DNA of 32,155 bases from Verrucomicrobiia bacterium. Its GTDB lineage: Bacteria > Verrucomicrobiota > Verrucomicrobiia > JABWAM01. Shown here piece by piece: positions 7,245 through 14,813 of this stretch (positions are counted from its first letter, which is position 1; the number at the start of each line of letters is the position of its first letter). A program made the translations under genes and the position numbers. The DNA is taken from contig JABWAM010000003.1 of NCBI GenBank assembly GCA_013360985.1, positions 1 to 32,155 on the forward strand. Direction: 5' to 3'. The notes under the pieces were generated by a model. That model worked only from the letters and a program-made list of their open reading frames with translations. It was not told the DNA's origin and ran no database searches.

Positions 7245-8221
7245 ACGCAATCCGCGGCGCGACCTTCCTGATCACCGGCGGCGCGGGCCTCGTCGGCTCG
7301 CATCTCGCGGATCAGTTGCTCGCCGCGGGCGCCGCGAAAGTTCGCGTCCTCGACAACTTCCTCCGCGGCCGCGAGGAGAACCTCGCCGCCGCAGCGGCCA
7401 CTGGCCGCCTCGAACTCCATCGCGGGGACGTGCGGGATGCGGACCTCGTGGATCGCCTCGCCCGGGGTTGCGACGGCGTCTTCCACCAGGCGGCGATGCG
7501 CATCACGCTCTGCGTGGAGCGCCCGCGCGAGTGCCTCGACTCAATGGTGATGGGCTCCCTCAACGTGGTCGAGTCGTGCCTCCGCCACAAGGTGAAGAAG
7601 CTCATCGCGGCCTCCTCGGTGAGCGTCTACGGCCTCGCGGAGGAATTCCCCATCCGCGAGACGCATCACCTCTACGCGAACCGGACGCTCTACGGCGCCG
7701 CCAAAGTCGCCAACGAACAGATGTATCGGGCGTTCGCGGAAATGAACGGTCTGACGTATGTGGCGTTCCGTTACTTCAACGTGTACGGCCCGAGAATGGA
7801 TCGCACCGGTGCGTACACGGAAGTGATGATCCGTTGGCTTTACGCCGCGATGGACGGACAGCGCCCCAAGATTTTCGGGCGCGGCGAACAGTCCATGGAT
7901 TTCGTGCACGTGGAGGACATCGCGCGCGCCAACCTCGCAGCCTGGGAACGCGACGTCACCGACGAAGTCTTCAATGTCTGCACGGGACGCGAGACGAGCT
8001 TGATCGAGCTCTGGCGGATCATCCAGGAGGTCACTGGCGCGCGCGATCTCGAACCCGAGTATCTCCCCGCGCGCACCGTCGGTCCCGTGGGCCGCAGGGT
8101 GGGGGACCCGTCGAAGGCCGAGAGACTCCTCGGTTTCAAGGCGCGCATCCCGCTCGAAGAAGGGATGCGTTCGCTCTCCGCATGGCTGAAGGGCGCGCCC
8201 CGCATGGAGGCGCCTCAATGA
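7241..8221 (+). CDS. Extended-SDR NAD-dependent sugar epimerase/dehydratase
   Basis: The 326-residue protein has the NAD-binding motif TGGAGLVGS (12-20) and VLDNFLRG, which selects NAD(H). FHQAAM is followed by a catalytic Ser in AASSVSVYG, and Y151 and K155 form the YxxxK pair (RTLYGAAKVANE). RYFNVYGPRMD and MDFVHVEDIARA are C-terminal sugar-binding features. Such enzymes epimerise, dehydrate or decarboxylate NDP-sugars; the sequence suggests a UDP-sugar 4-epimerase-type role, but the reaction cannot be fixed. It is coupled on both sides by ATGA overlaps to the N-acetyltransferase and the aminotransferase, so it should act on the same sugar. Confidence 0.87.
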   Translation: MNAIRGATFLITGGAGLVGSHLADQLLAAGAAKVRVLDNFLRGREENLAAAAATGRLELHRGDVRDADLVDRLARGCDGVFHQAAMRITLCVERPRECLDSMVMGSLNVVESCLRHKVKKLIAASSVSVYGLAEEFPIRETHHLYANRTLYGAAKVANEQMYRAFAEMNGLTYVAFRYFNVYGPRMDRTGAYTEVMIRWLYAAMDGQRPKIFGRGEQSMDFVHVEDIARANLAAWERDVTDEVFNVCTGRETSLIELWRIIQEVTGARDLEPEYLPARTVGPVGRRVGDPSKAERLLGFKARIPLEEGMRSLSAWLKGAPRMEAPQ

Positions 8222-9318
8222 ACATCCCTGTCGCCAAGGTAGACTTGGAAGAGAGCGACCTGCGCCGCGTCGAGGAGGTCGTCCGCTCGGGATGGATCAT
8301 GCAGGGGCCGAAGGTGGAGGCCTTCGAGCGGGCGATCGCCGATTTCTGCGGCGCCCGCCATGCCGTGGCGGTTACTTCGGGAACGACCGCTTTGCACCTC
8401 ATGCTTCACGCCGCGGGGATTGGCCTTGGCGACGAGGTCGTGGTCCCCTCGTTTTCCTGGATCGCGACCGCCAACTGCGTGGCGTACTGCGGCGCGACGC
8501 CCTCTTTCTGTGACGTGGATCTCGCGTCTTACAATATGACGCCTCCGCTGGCCGAGGCGGCGATCACTCCCCGCACCAAAGCCATCCTTGCGGTTCATCA
8601 GTTTGGGATGCCCTGCGACCTGGACGGGTTCGCGCGTCTGGCGCGAGAGCGGGGCGTCATGCTTTTCGAGGATGCCGCCTGCGCCATCGGGAGCGAATCC
8701 CGCGGGGTCCGGATCGGAGGATTCAAATCCTCCGTCGCGGCATGTCTCTCGTTTCATCCCAGGAAAGTTTTGACGACGGGGGAGGGAGGGATGCTCCTGA
8801 CGAACGACGCCGCGCTTGCTGAAAAAGTTCGGCAACTCCGGAACCACGGGCTGGAGAACGGGCGGTTCGTGGAGATCGGTTACAACTTCCGCATGACCGA
8901 TCTCCAGGCTGCCCTGGGAATCGGTCAGGTCGCGCGTCTGCCCGAGACGCTCGCGAAACGTCGCGCCCTCGCGGAGGTCTATCGCAAGGAACTCGGAGGG
9001 GTCGCGGGCCTGCGGCTGCCCGAGGAGATATCCGGGGGTTGCACAAACGTCCAGTCTTTCATGGTGCGTTTCCCCGAAGGAGGGCGGACGCTGCGGGATC
9101 GCGTCGCTTCCGCGCTTGCCGCCCGGGGAATCGCCACGCGCCCCGGGATTGCGCCGATCCATCTCGAGCCATGCTATGCGAAGGTCTGTGCGGGATTGCG
9201 CCTTCCAAACACCGAACGGCTTGCGGGAGACGGTCTCGTGCTGCCCCTTTATGCTTCGCTGACCCCCGCGAAGGCTGTCGAAATTTCCCACGCGCTTCTC
9301 GCAGCGCTGCGTGCCTGA
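8218..9318 (+). CDS. DegT/DnrJ/EryC1-family sugar aminotransferase (WbpE-like)
   Basis: The 366-residue protein is a PLP-dependent nucleotide-sugar aminotransferase. SGWIMQGPKVEAFERA is the start of the fold, VTSGTTALHL binds the PLP phosphate, FEDAACAIGS carries the PLP-ring aspartate, and SFHPRKVLTTGEGG contains the Schiff-base lysine K183. LRNHGLENGRFVEIGYNFR, with its NFRMTD segment, is a further family signature. It should transfer an amino group from glutamate to a keto-sugar, plausibly the 3-keto product of the upstream oxidoreductase. The ATG at 8218 overlaps the SDR stop by ATGA. It is the last gene of the coupled set; about 197 bp of non-coding DNA follows. Confidence 0.92.
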   Translation: MNIPVAKVDLEESDLRRVEEVVRSGWIMQGPKVEAFERAIADFCGARHAVAVTSGTTALHLMLHAAGIGLGDEVVVPSFSWIATANCVAYCGATPSFCDVDLASYNMTPPLAEAAITPRTKAILAVHQFGMPCDLDGFARLARERGVMLFEDAACAIGSESRGVRIGGFKSSVAACLSFHPRKVLTTGEGGMLLTNDAALAEKVRQLRNHGLENGRFVEIGYNFRMTDLQAALGIGQVARLPETLAKRRALAEVYRKELGGVAGLRLPEEISGGCTNVQSFMVRFPEGGRTLRDRVASALAARGIATRPGIAPIHLEPCYAKVCAGLRLPNTERLAGDGLVLPLYASLTPAKAVEISHALLAALRA

Positions 9319-9411
9319 TCACGCCATGGTTGTCCCCCGGCGCATCTCCCCCGAGATGTCGACGGTATCTGGCCGCCCATGCTGTGATCCTGGAAATGTC
9401 GTGAAGGCGTC

Positions 9412-9439
9412 GCCCATTTCTCGTACGAGAATGGGTTTC
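9412..9439 (+). terminator. Hairpin after the amino-sugar operon, possible terminator
   Basis: The segment CCCATTTCTCG-TA-CGAGAATGGG folds into a stem of about ten pairs with one bulged T and a very tight turn, followed by GTTTCC. It lies 95 bp after the aminotransferase stop and 77 bp before the GT4 start. The weak T run makes termination uncertain; it could also be an operator-like palindrome. The remainder of 9319-9515 shows no gene. Confidence 0.35.
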
Positions 9440-9515
9440 CTATGCCTTGCGCGGGGATTTGGGGCGCGCGGGACGCATTGCGTTCCCGCGGGAGTTTCGC
9501 GAGAATCGCGCGGTC

Positions 9516-10703
9516 ATGGCTGGTGAACGTCCCCTCTGTATCTCCACGCTGGATCTTGCGTTTTTTCGGCAGGGAGGAATCGTCACCAAGGCGCTGGCCC
9601 TGGCGCGCGTCGCGGCACGCGCGGGATATGCGCCGTTCTTCCTGACGCCCTCGGTGGATCTTCATCACACCATTCGGCGAACGCTCTCAGGCGGAACGCG
9701 CCCGGCCACACGCGAGTCCGTCTTTGCGGGCTACCGTTGCGTTCAAATGGCCGCGCGCTTCCCGGAGTTCGAATTTCGCGCGCACTTCTTCGATCCGGTT
9801 CGCGTGCGGAAGGCGCTGGGAGAACGCGCCGTGTGCGTCATGGTGAGCGGAAACAATCACGCCGCGCGGCCGTTCCTCGATCTCGGCCGCGCCTTCAGCA
9901 TGTGGCCGGGATCCACCTTCTGGGAGGATTGCCGCCATCGGGTCCTCGCCGCGCCGTGGGGCGTCCGAAAGGCCCTCGACCTTGCCACGCGCCCACTCTC
10001 CGAGCGCCTCGAGCGTCGGCTCTTCGCCGCCGCCCGCAAGGTGGCCGTCGATACGCGCTACACGCGCGACTGCGTGCTGCGCCTCGACGCCTCCTGGGCG
10101 CCGAAAACGACGATCGTGCCCGTTCCCGTGGATACGGATCGCTACCGTCCGGGGGAAGGAAATCCCGAACCGCAGATTTTGTTCATTGGACGACTCTCGG
10201 ATCCTCGGAAGAATCTTGGTCTTTTGCTGGACGCCTTCGCGCGGGCTGCCTCTCGCGCGCCTGGGCTCCGCCTCGCGCTGATCGGGAGCGGAGACGAATC
10301 CGTCGCCGCGCGCCTGGTCGGCCATCCCTGCGCCGACCGGATCGCCTGGCTGGCCGACGTTACGGAGGAACAGAAAATTCGTCACCTCCGCGCTTCTCTG
10401 GCTCTCGTCATCCCGTCGCATCAGGAGGGGTTCGGGATCACCGGCGCCGAGGCCCTCGCCTGCGGCACGCCCGTGATTTCCACGCCGTGCGGTGGCCCGG
10501 AGGATTACGTGGTCAACGGTCAAACGGGCCGCCTCCTCCGTGGTTTCGACGCGCCGGAAATGGCGGAGGCGATGCTGGAAATGGCGAACGACGCCGTGGA
10601 GCGCCGCCGGATGTCGACGGAGGCGCGTGCCCTCGCCGAAGAACGATTGAGCGAACAGGCGGTGAAACCGGACCTGCTGAAACTCATCGAAGCGGCTGCG
10701 TAA
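9516..10703 (+). CDS. Family 4 (GT-B) glycosyltransferase
   Basis: The 395-residue protein has a GT-B layout. The N-terminal acceptor domain begins CISTLDLAFFRQGGIVTKAL. The donor domain starts near ILFIGRLSDPRKNLGLLLDA and carries RASLALVIPSHQEGFGITG with the EX7E motif (EGFGITGAE) and CGTPVISTPCGGPEDYV. Such enzymes are retaining transferases using NDP-sugars at the cytoplasmic face during O-antigen or capsule assembly. The ATG at 9516 is preferred; an in-frame ATG at 9447 would add 23 residues without family similarity and lie closer to the hairpin. It lies on the same strand as the amino-sugar operon but is separated by 197 bp, so it may have its own promoter. Confidence 0.88.
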   Translation: MAGERPLCISTLDLAFFRQGGIVTKALALARVAARAGYAPFFLTPSVDLHHTIRRTLSGGTRPATRESVFAGYRCVQMAARFPEFEFRAHFFDPVRVRKALGERAVCVMVSGNNHAARPFLDLGRAFSMWPGSTFWEDCRHRVLAAPWGVRKALDLATRPLSERLERRLFAAARKVAVDTRYTRDCVLRLDASWAPKTTIVPVPVDTDRYRPGEGNPEPQILFIGRLSDPRKNLGLLLDAFARAASRAPGLRLALIGSGDESVAARLVGHPCADRIAWLADVTEEQKIRHLRASLALVIPSHQEGFGITGAEALACGTPVISTPCGGPEDYVVNGQTGRLLRGFDAPEMAEAMLEMANDAVERRRMSTEARALAEERLSEQAVKPDLLKLIEAAA

Positions 10704-10726
10704 GGCGGCAACGGCGGGTGCGGAAT

Positions 10727-10795
10727 CCCACCTTGATCCTCCGCTTGGTCGGTGGAGGAAATTCCCGCAGCTTCCAAGGGGGAGATCAAGAAGGG
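10727..10795. repeat. Degenerate palindromic intergenic repeat with nested hairpins
   Basis: Outer arms CTTGATC (10732-10738) and GATCAAG (10784-10790) are exact inverted copies, with a further CCC/GGG pair outside (10727-10729 and 10793-10795). Inside sits a hairpin CCTCCGC-TTGGTCG-GTGGAGG (10739-10758), and a weaker purine-rich half near 10771-10782 could form a second. The layout, a long outer stem enclosing one or two hairpins rich in CCTCC/GGAGG, resembles REP- or MITE-like intergenic palindromes seen in many bacteria. Only one copy is visible here, so family status is inferred. Confidence 0.45.
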
Positions 10796-11097
10796 CCCCA
10801 AATCCCCGCGTAAGACATGGGGGGAGTCCACCTTCGGTCGAGGAACAGGCGACGCCCTCGCGACATTTTGGACTCAGGCCGCGGCCGCGGCGCCGCCGGC
10901 GACGGCGCCCTCCCTCGCTTCGCGACCGAGCGGATTTTCCTCGAACACGGAATGCGGAAAGGTAGGGCGAGGCCGCCGGCCGAGCCATCACACCTTTCGT
11001 GTGGGGAGTCTGAAATCTCGACGCAACCCACCCCTCCGATCCTCCATGGATGATGATGAGGGTTGCCCTCTGAAAATGGAGTTGATCCGTGGATTTG

Positions 11098-11116
11098 GGA
11101 GGGGGACATCCCCTCC
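11098..11116 (-). terminator. Hairpin just past the methyltransferase stop
   Basis: GGAGGGG and CCCCTCC form a perfect seven-pair stem around a five-base loop, 5 bp beyond the minus-strand methyltransferase stop at 11122. No T run follows on the minus strand, so if it ends transcription it is an atypical terminator. Confidence 0.35.
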
Positions 11117-11121
11117 GCGCT

Positions 11122-11973
11122 TCATGCAGCGGGTTTGCGCGTTTCCCAGAACAGGAACCATCCGAAACGCGCGTTCACCCAGGCGTCGAAGCGTTTCGCG
11201 AGGGCGGGGGAGATGCGGCGGAGAAGAGGCGAAATCTTCGGCAGGGCTTCGGAGCCGGCTTCCTGGAGGATGCGAAAGCGCGGAGGTTCGAACTCCCCCA
11301 GAAGTTCGCGCGCTTCCGAAACCGTATAGTGTCGGGCGATCGCGCCGTCGGTGAAGGTCTGGTTGACCTCCTCGAGCGTCCGCGTCAGGAGTTTGCCGCG
11401 GACAAGGCCGTGCTGGAGGCCGCCGACGATCCAGTAGCGGACGCTGCGGCGGTGATAGACCATTGCACGGAACAAACCGCCAGGTCTGAGCACGCGACGG
11501 ATCTCGGCGACGATCGCGGGGGTGTTCGCCGAATGATGGATTACGCCCCACGACCAGACCTGATCGAAACAGGCCGCGGGGTAGGGGAGACGTTCTCCGT
11601 CGGCGCGCACGATCCCCACGGCGATCCCTTTTTGAGAACATCGGGCGCGCGTCAGTTTCACCGCGGTTTCCGTCAGATCCATCGTGACCACGCGCGCGCC
11701 CGCGGAGGCGAAAAGCGTGGCATGCAGGCCGAGGCCGCAGCCGATTTCCAGGATGCGCTGTCCGCGCGCGCCTTGCCAGTCGATGAGGCGCGAATAGGGA
11801 GGGTCGGCGGGGTAGGCGGGGTGGCCGAAGGGGCGATGCGCCTCGATCGCGCGGCGGTCGCTTTGCTCGAAGAACTCCGGGGTCCCCGGCGGCGCCGCGA
11901 TCACCCCGTCCCAATCGTAGGTCATTGGACGGGCGTTCCACCAGGAGGCATTATCCTGTTGCGAGATTTGCAC
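11122..11973 (-). CDS. Class I SAM-dependent methyltransferase
   Basis: The SAM-binding motif I is RILEIGCGLGLHATLFA; GARVVTMDLTE is the following acidic strand, and DQVWSWGVIHHSANT and EIRRVLRPGGLFRAMVYH are motifs typical of Methyltransf_11 enzymes. The N-terminal NASWWNARPMTYDWDG segment is characteristic of the family, so the start must lie upstream of it. GTG 11973 gives 283 residues and leaves 61 bp as a shared promoter with the divergent DUF1638 gene. ATG 12036 gives 304 residues but its start codon would overlap that gene's start codon. The substrate is unknown; small-molecule, quinone or sugar methylation are all possible. It is separate from the glycan operons. Confidence 0.8.
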   Translation of the reverse strand: MQISQQDNASWWNARPMTYDWDGVIAAPPGTPEFFEQSDRRAIEAHRPFGHPAYPADPPYSRLIDWQGARGQRILEIGCGLGLHATLFASAGARVVTMDLTETAVKLTRARCSQKGIAVGIVRADGERLPYPAACFDQVWSWGVIHHSANTPAIVAEIRRVLRPGGLFRAMVYHRRSVRYWIVGGLQHGLVRGKLLTRTLEEVNQTFTDGAIARHYTVSEARELLGEFEPPRFRILQEAGSEALPKISPLLRRISPALAKRFDAWVNARFGWFLFWETRKPAA

Positions 11974-12034
11974 GGAAGGGTTTATGCCGTTATGAGAACT
12001 TCGCCACAAGGCGGCGTTTTCACCTTCGATTCTC

Positions 12035-12802
12035 ATGCGTTACAAACTGATCAGTTGCGAAGTCTTTCTCCGGGAAATGTGCGCCGCGATTGCGAAATCG
12101 CCGCATCAGGTGGACCTCGAGTTTTTGCCCAAGGGGCTTCACGACCTGGGATGCGTCGGGATGCTCGCCCGCATGCAGGCGGCCGTCGACCGGGTCAAGG
12201 AGGAGGACTACGATACCATCCTGCTCGGCTACGGCTTGTGCAACAACGGTCTGCACGGCCTCGTCGCGCACGGGCTTCCGCTGGTCGTGCCGCGCGCACA
12301 CGACTGCATCACTCTGTTCCTAGGGAGCAAGGAGCGTTATCTCGAATATTTCCACGCGAATCCGGGCGTTTTCTTCAAGACCACCGGCTGGATCGAACGC
12401 GGGACCGCGTCGGGAGAGCTGAGCCAACTCTCCATCCAGCAGAGGAACGGCATGAATTCCAGTTTTGAGGAACTGGTCGAGAAATACGGCGAGGACAACG
12501 CGAAGTTTCTTTGGGAAGAGCTCTGCCAGCACTCCAAGCATTATGGCCAGTTCACCTACATCGAAATGGGCGTCGCCGACGAAAGACCGTTCCAGGAGCA
12601 AACCAAGAAAGAAGCCGAGAAACGGGGCTGGAAATACGAATCGATCCAGGGCGACCTCGGCATCATTCAGCGCCTGGTCAACGGCGATTGGCGGGATGCG
12701 GAAGTGCTCGTGGTGCCGCCGCATCACAAACTGGTCGCAAAACACGACGAAGGGATCGTCGCCGTGGCGCCGTTGCCGCCCGCTTCCGCGTCCGGCGCGT
12801 AG
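12035..12802 (+). CDS. DUF1638-family protein
   Basis: This 255-residue protein matches DUF1638 by two features: DTILLGYGLCNNGLHGL (around 60-76) and PRAHDCITLFLGSKERYLEYF (86-106). Cysteines at 8, 16, 40, 69, 91 and 164, with histidines 74, 79 and 89, make a metal or corrinoid site plausible. The function is not established; in methanogens and some anaerobes relatives occur near corrinoid-dependent methyltransferases. No such partner is seen here, only a divergent SAM methyltransferase. There is no signal peptide, so it should be cytoplasmic. It ends 33 bp before the convergent yjbQ gene, with a weak AGCCG/CGGCT hairpin (12820-12837) between. Confidence 0.78.
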   Translation: MRYKLISCEVFLREMCAAIAKSPHQVDLEFLPKGLHDLGCVGMLARMQAAVDRVKEEDYDTILLGYGLCNNGLHGLVAHGLPLVVPRAHDCITLFLGSKERYLEYFHANPGVFFKTTGWIERGTASGELSQLSIQQRNGMNSSFEELVEKYGEDNAKFLWEELCQHSKHYGQFTYIEMGVADERPFQEQTKKEAEKRGWKYESIQGDLGIIQRLVNGDWRDAEVLVVPPHHKLVAKHDEGIVAVAPLPPASASGA

Positions 12803-12835
12803 CGCGTGGAAATCGCAACAGCCGACGCAGGACGG

Positions 12836-13252
12836 CTATTCGCCGATGATCTTCACGAGAACGCGTTTGCGCCGGCGTCCGTCGAATTCGCCATAGAAAA
12901 TCTGCTCCCACGGGCCGAGATCGAGGCCTCCTTGGGTGACGGCGACGACCACCTCGCGGCCCATGATCGTGCGCTTGAGATGAGCGTCCGCGTTGTCTTC
13001 GGCGCCGTTGTGCGCGTACTGCGCATGCGGTTTTTCCGGCGCGAGCTTCTCGAGCCACTTCTCGAAGTCCGCATGCAGCCCGCGTTCGTCGTCGTTGATG
13101 AAGACGCTGGCGGTGATATGCATCGCGTTGACGAGCGCCAACCCCTCGCGCACGCCGCTCTCGCGGAGACAGGCCTCGATTTGGGGAGTGATGTTCAGCA
13201 ACGCCCGGCGCGCGGGAACTTCGAACCAGAGTTCTTTCCGAAAGCTTTTCAT
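12836..13252 (-). CDS. yjbQ: YjbQ / UPF0047 family protein
   Basis: The 138-residue protein matches the usual YjbQ length and motifs: NAMHITASVFINDDERGL with a conserved histidine, AHLKRTIMGREVVVAVTQG, and LDLGPWEQIFYGEFDG followed by RKRVLVKIIGE. These small beta-rich, trimeric proteins are highly conserved; some show weak thiamine-phosphate synthase activity, but the true role is unclear. The ATG at 13252 is chosen over an in-frame upstream start at 13282 because KSFRKELWFEV is the typical N terminus. It is a single gene, with an unusually A+T-rich upstream segment that likely holds its promoter. Confidence 0.9.
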   Translation of the reverse strand: MKSFRKELWFEVPARRALLNITPQIEACLRESGVREGLALVNAMHITASVFINDDERGLHADFEKWLEKLAPEKPHAQYAHNGAEDNADAHLKRTIMGREVVVAVTQGGLDLGPWEQIFYGEFDGRRRKRVLVKIIGE

Positions 13253-13431
13253 TCCGGCCAGGCTAACGGAGGGGCGACGCAAGGGCGAGACGGCAGCTTC
13301 AGGCTTTCAGATTTTCTTCAATATTACATAGAATAAGTATTGTGCGACGTTATCTTATCCCAAAGGGAGAAGGAAAAGATTCGACAAGCGTAAGATCGAG
13401 ATGCTCGCCCGCTGGGGCGCGGTCTTTTTGA
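13253..13431. other. A+T-rich intergenic spacer between yjbQ and the pseudouridine synthase
   Basis: About 70 bp (13305-13375) are far richer in A and T than anything nearby and include an imperfect inverted repeat CAATA...TATTG (13319-13342 approximately). This suits the promoter of the minus-strand yjbQ gene. A hairpin CGCCC-GCTG-GGGCG at 13406-13419 is followed on the plus strand by CGGTCTTTTTG, which looks like an intrinsic terminator read rightward, although no plus-strand gene ends close by. No RNA gene was recognised. Confidence 0.4.
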
Positions 13432-14352
13432 TTACCGAACTTCGGGGCTTCCCGGAAACCTTGCGAGAACCGAACGAAAATCTTCAGGAATTGGAGCGGA
13501 GAATTCTAGAGGCTGCGCGGTTCGCGGATGGCGAAAGCCGAGTCGCCATGCGTGAAGCATCTGACGATGTGGAATCTGGGTCGCAACAGATCCCTTGCCA
13601 TAAAGCAGGTCGCCGAGCACCGGGCATCCCAGAAATGCCAGATGCACGCGGATCTGATGCGTGCGCCCCGTGAAAATCCGGCATTCGAGAAGACTGGTCT
13701 CCCGTCCGCGGGCAAGCACCTTCCAATCGGTCCGAGCGCTTCTTCCGTCCTTGCGAACGGTCATTCGCTGGCGGTGCACGGCATGGCGACCGATCGGCGC
13801 ATCCAGTCGTCCGCGGTCGCTCCGCGGAAGGCCGCGGACCAGCGCCAGATAGACTTTGATGAATTCGCGGGCCTTCAAGGCTGCGGCGAGCGCGCGGTGC
13901 GCGGCGTCGTTTTTCGCGACCACGAGACAACCGCTGGTGTCCTTGTCGAGGCGATGGACGATCCCAGGGCGTTCCTCGCCGCCAATGCCGCTGAGTTGCC
14001 CTCGGCAATGATGAAGCAGCGCGTGGACGAGCGTGCCATCTCGTCGCCCCGCGCCGGGATGCACGACCATACCGGCCGGCTTATTGACGACCAGGAGGTC
14101 GCCGTCCTCGTAGAGGATGTCGAGGTCGCGCGCTTCGGGGAGGAGAGATGCGGGACGCGGAGGGGGGAAATGAACCTCGATGCGGTCCCCTGCCCTGACG
14201 CGCGCCGAAGGAAGCGCGGCCTGTCCATTGAGGAGAACGTTCCCTTCAAGGATGAGGCGCTGGAGCGCCGAGCGCGACGGTTCGGGGAAATGCGCGCGCA
14301 GCCATGCGTCGAGACGGCGCGCATTCTCCGTGGCGGTGAGCGCGTGCCTCAT
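13432..14352 (-). CDS. RluA/RluD-family large-subunit rRNA pseudouridine synthase
   Basis: The 306-residue protein has an N-terminal S4-like RNA-binding domain (RLDAWLRAHFP through GDRIEVHFP, residues 13-63). The catalytic domain begins ILYEDGDLLVVNKPAGMVVHP and has the diagnostic HRLDKDTSGCLVVAKND with nucleophile D136. FTGRTHQIRVHLAFLGCPV and LHAWRLGFRHP are later RluA motifs. The S4 domain and length point to RluD-type modification of 23S rRNA helix 69, but RluC-like specificity cannot be excluded. The ATG at 14352 begins 16 bp after the exbD stop, so it may be the third gene of the exbB-exbD transcript. Confidence 0.92.
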   Translation of the reverse strand: MRHALTATENARRLDAWLRAHFPEPSRSALQRLILEGNVLLNGQAALPSARVRAGDRIEVHFPPPRPASLLPEARDLDILYEDGDLLVVNKPAGMVVHPGAGRRDGTLVHALLHHCRGQLSGIGGEERPGIVHRLDKDTSGCLVVAKNDAAHRALAAALKAREFIKVYLALVRGLPRSDRGRLDAPIGRHAVHRQRMTVRKDGRSARTDWKVLARGRETSLLECRIFTGRTHQIRVHLAFLGCPVLGDLLYGKGSVATQIPHRQMLHAWRLGFRHPRTAQPLEFSAPIPEDFRSVLARFPGSPEVR

Positions 14353-14368
14353 CGCTCGGGCCTCTGCG

Positions 14369-14791
14369 TCAGGGCGTCTTTTCCGCCGGCGCGGTCGCAA
14401 AAGCGACGTTCCAGATATCCGCCGCCCGGCAGGTGTCGAGCACCGCGATGACGTGGCGATAGCTGACCTCTTCGTCGGCGCGCAGGATGACTGCCTGATT
14501 GGGGAATTGCGCCACGATTCGTTTGAGGATCTCGAGAAGCTCTGCGTGATCCACCGCGCGACGGTTGAGGATGACCCGCCCATCTTTCGCGACGTTGAGC
14601 ACGATTTCTCCCGGCAGCCGTTTCGGTTCCTGCCCCTGCTTGGCCGTCGGCACCCGCACATCGAGCTCAGTCTCGTAACGCGCGACGTTCCATGTGAGGA
14701 GAAAGAACGTGAGCAGAAAGAGGATCACGTCGATCATCGGCGCCAGTTGCAGCCCGATGGGTTCGGTGCGAGTTCGCGCGCGAAAGTTCAC
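14369..14791 (-). CDS. exbD: ExbD/TolR-family biopolymer transport protein
   Basis: The 140-residue protein has a short basic N terminus (NFRARTRTEP), one transmembrane helix (LAPMIDVILFLLTFFLLTW) with the essential aspartate D21, and a periplasmic domain ending in the TolR/ExbD fold. Together with ExbB it forms the proton-driven motor that energises TonB or Tol functions. GTG 14791 is preferred because GGACGAA lies at good spacing upstream. The longer start, TTG 14800, directly abuts that site and adds three residues not usual for the family. The gene follows exbB by 22 bp. No tonB or receptor gene is adjacent. Confidence 0.9.
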   Translation of the reverse strand: MNFRARTRTEPIGLQLAPMIDVILFLLTFFLLTWNVARYETELDVRVPTAKQGQEPKRLPGEIVLNVAKDGRVILNRRAVDHAELLEILKRIVAQFPNQAVILRADEEVSYRHVIAVLDTCRAADIWNVAFATAPAEKTP

Positions 14792-14813
14792 GGAAGACAA
14801 TTCGTCCGAGACG

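Larger units (their letters stand above)
10704..11121. other. 418-bp non-coding stretch between GT4 and the methyltransferase
   Basis: No open frame here has recognisable protein features; the long frames crossing it are low-complexity Arg/Pro/Gly readings. The first 100 bp hold a degenerate palindromic repeat (separate entry). The rest contains G+C-rich runs, a small hairpin GAGGG-TTG-CCCTC at 11058-11070 and a stronger one at 11098-11116. It separates the first glycan locus from mostly housekeeping genes. Confidence 0.6.

Noticed and set aside
10752..11354. Plus-strand frame in the 418-bp spacer
   Set aside because: It spans the palindromic repeat and runs antisense into the methyltransferase; the composition is low-complexity and no start signal is seen.
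11089..12468. 459-codon plus-strand open frame
   Set aside because: It is antisense to the methyltransferase and out of frame with DUF1638, both of which have clear motifs.
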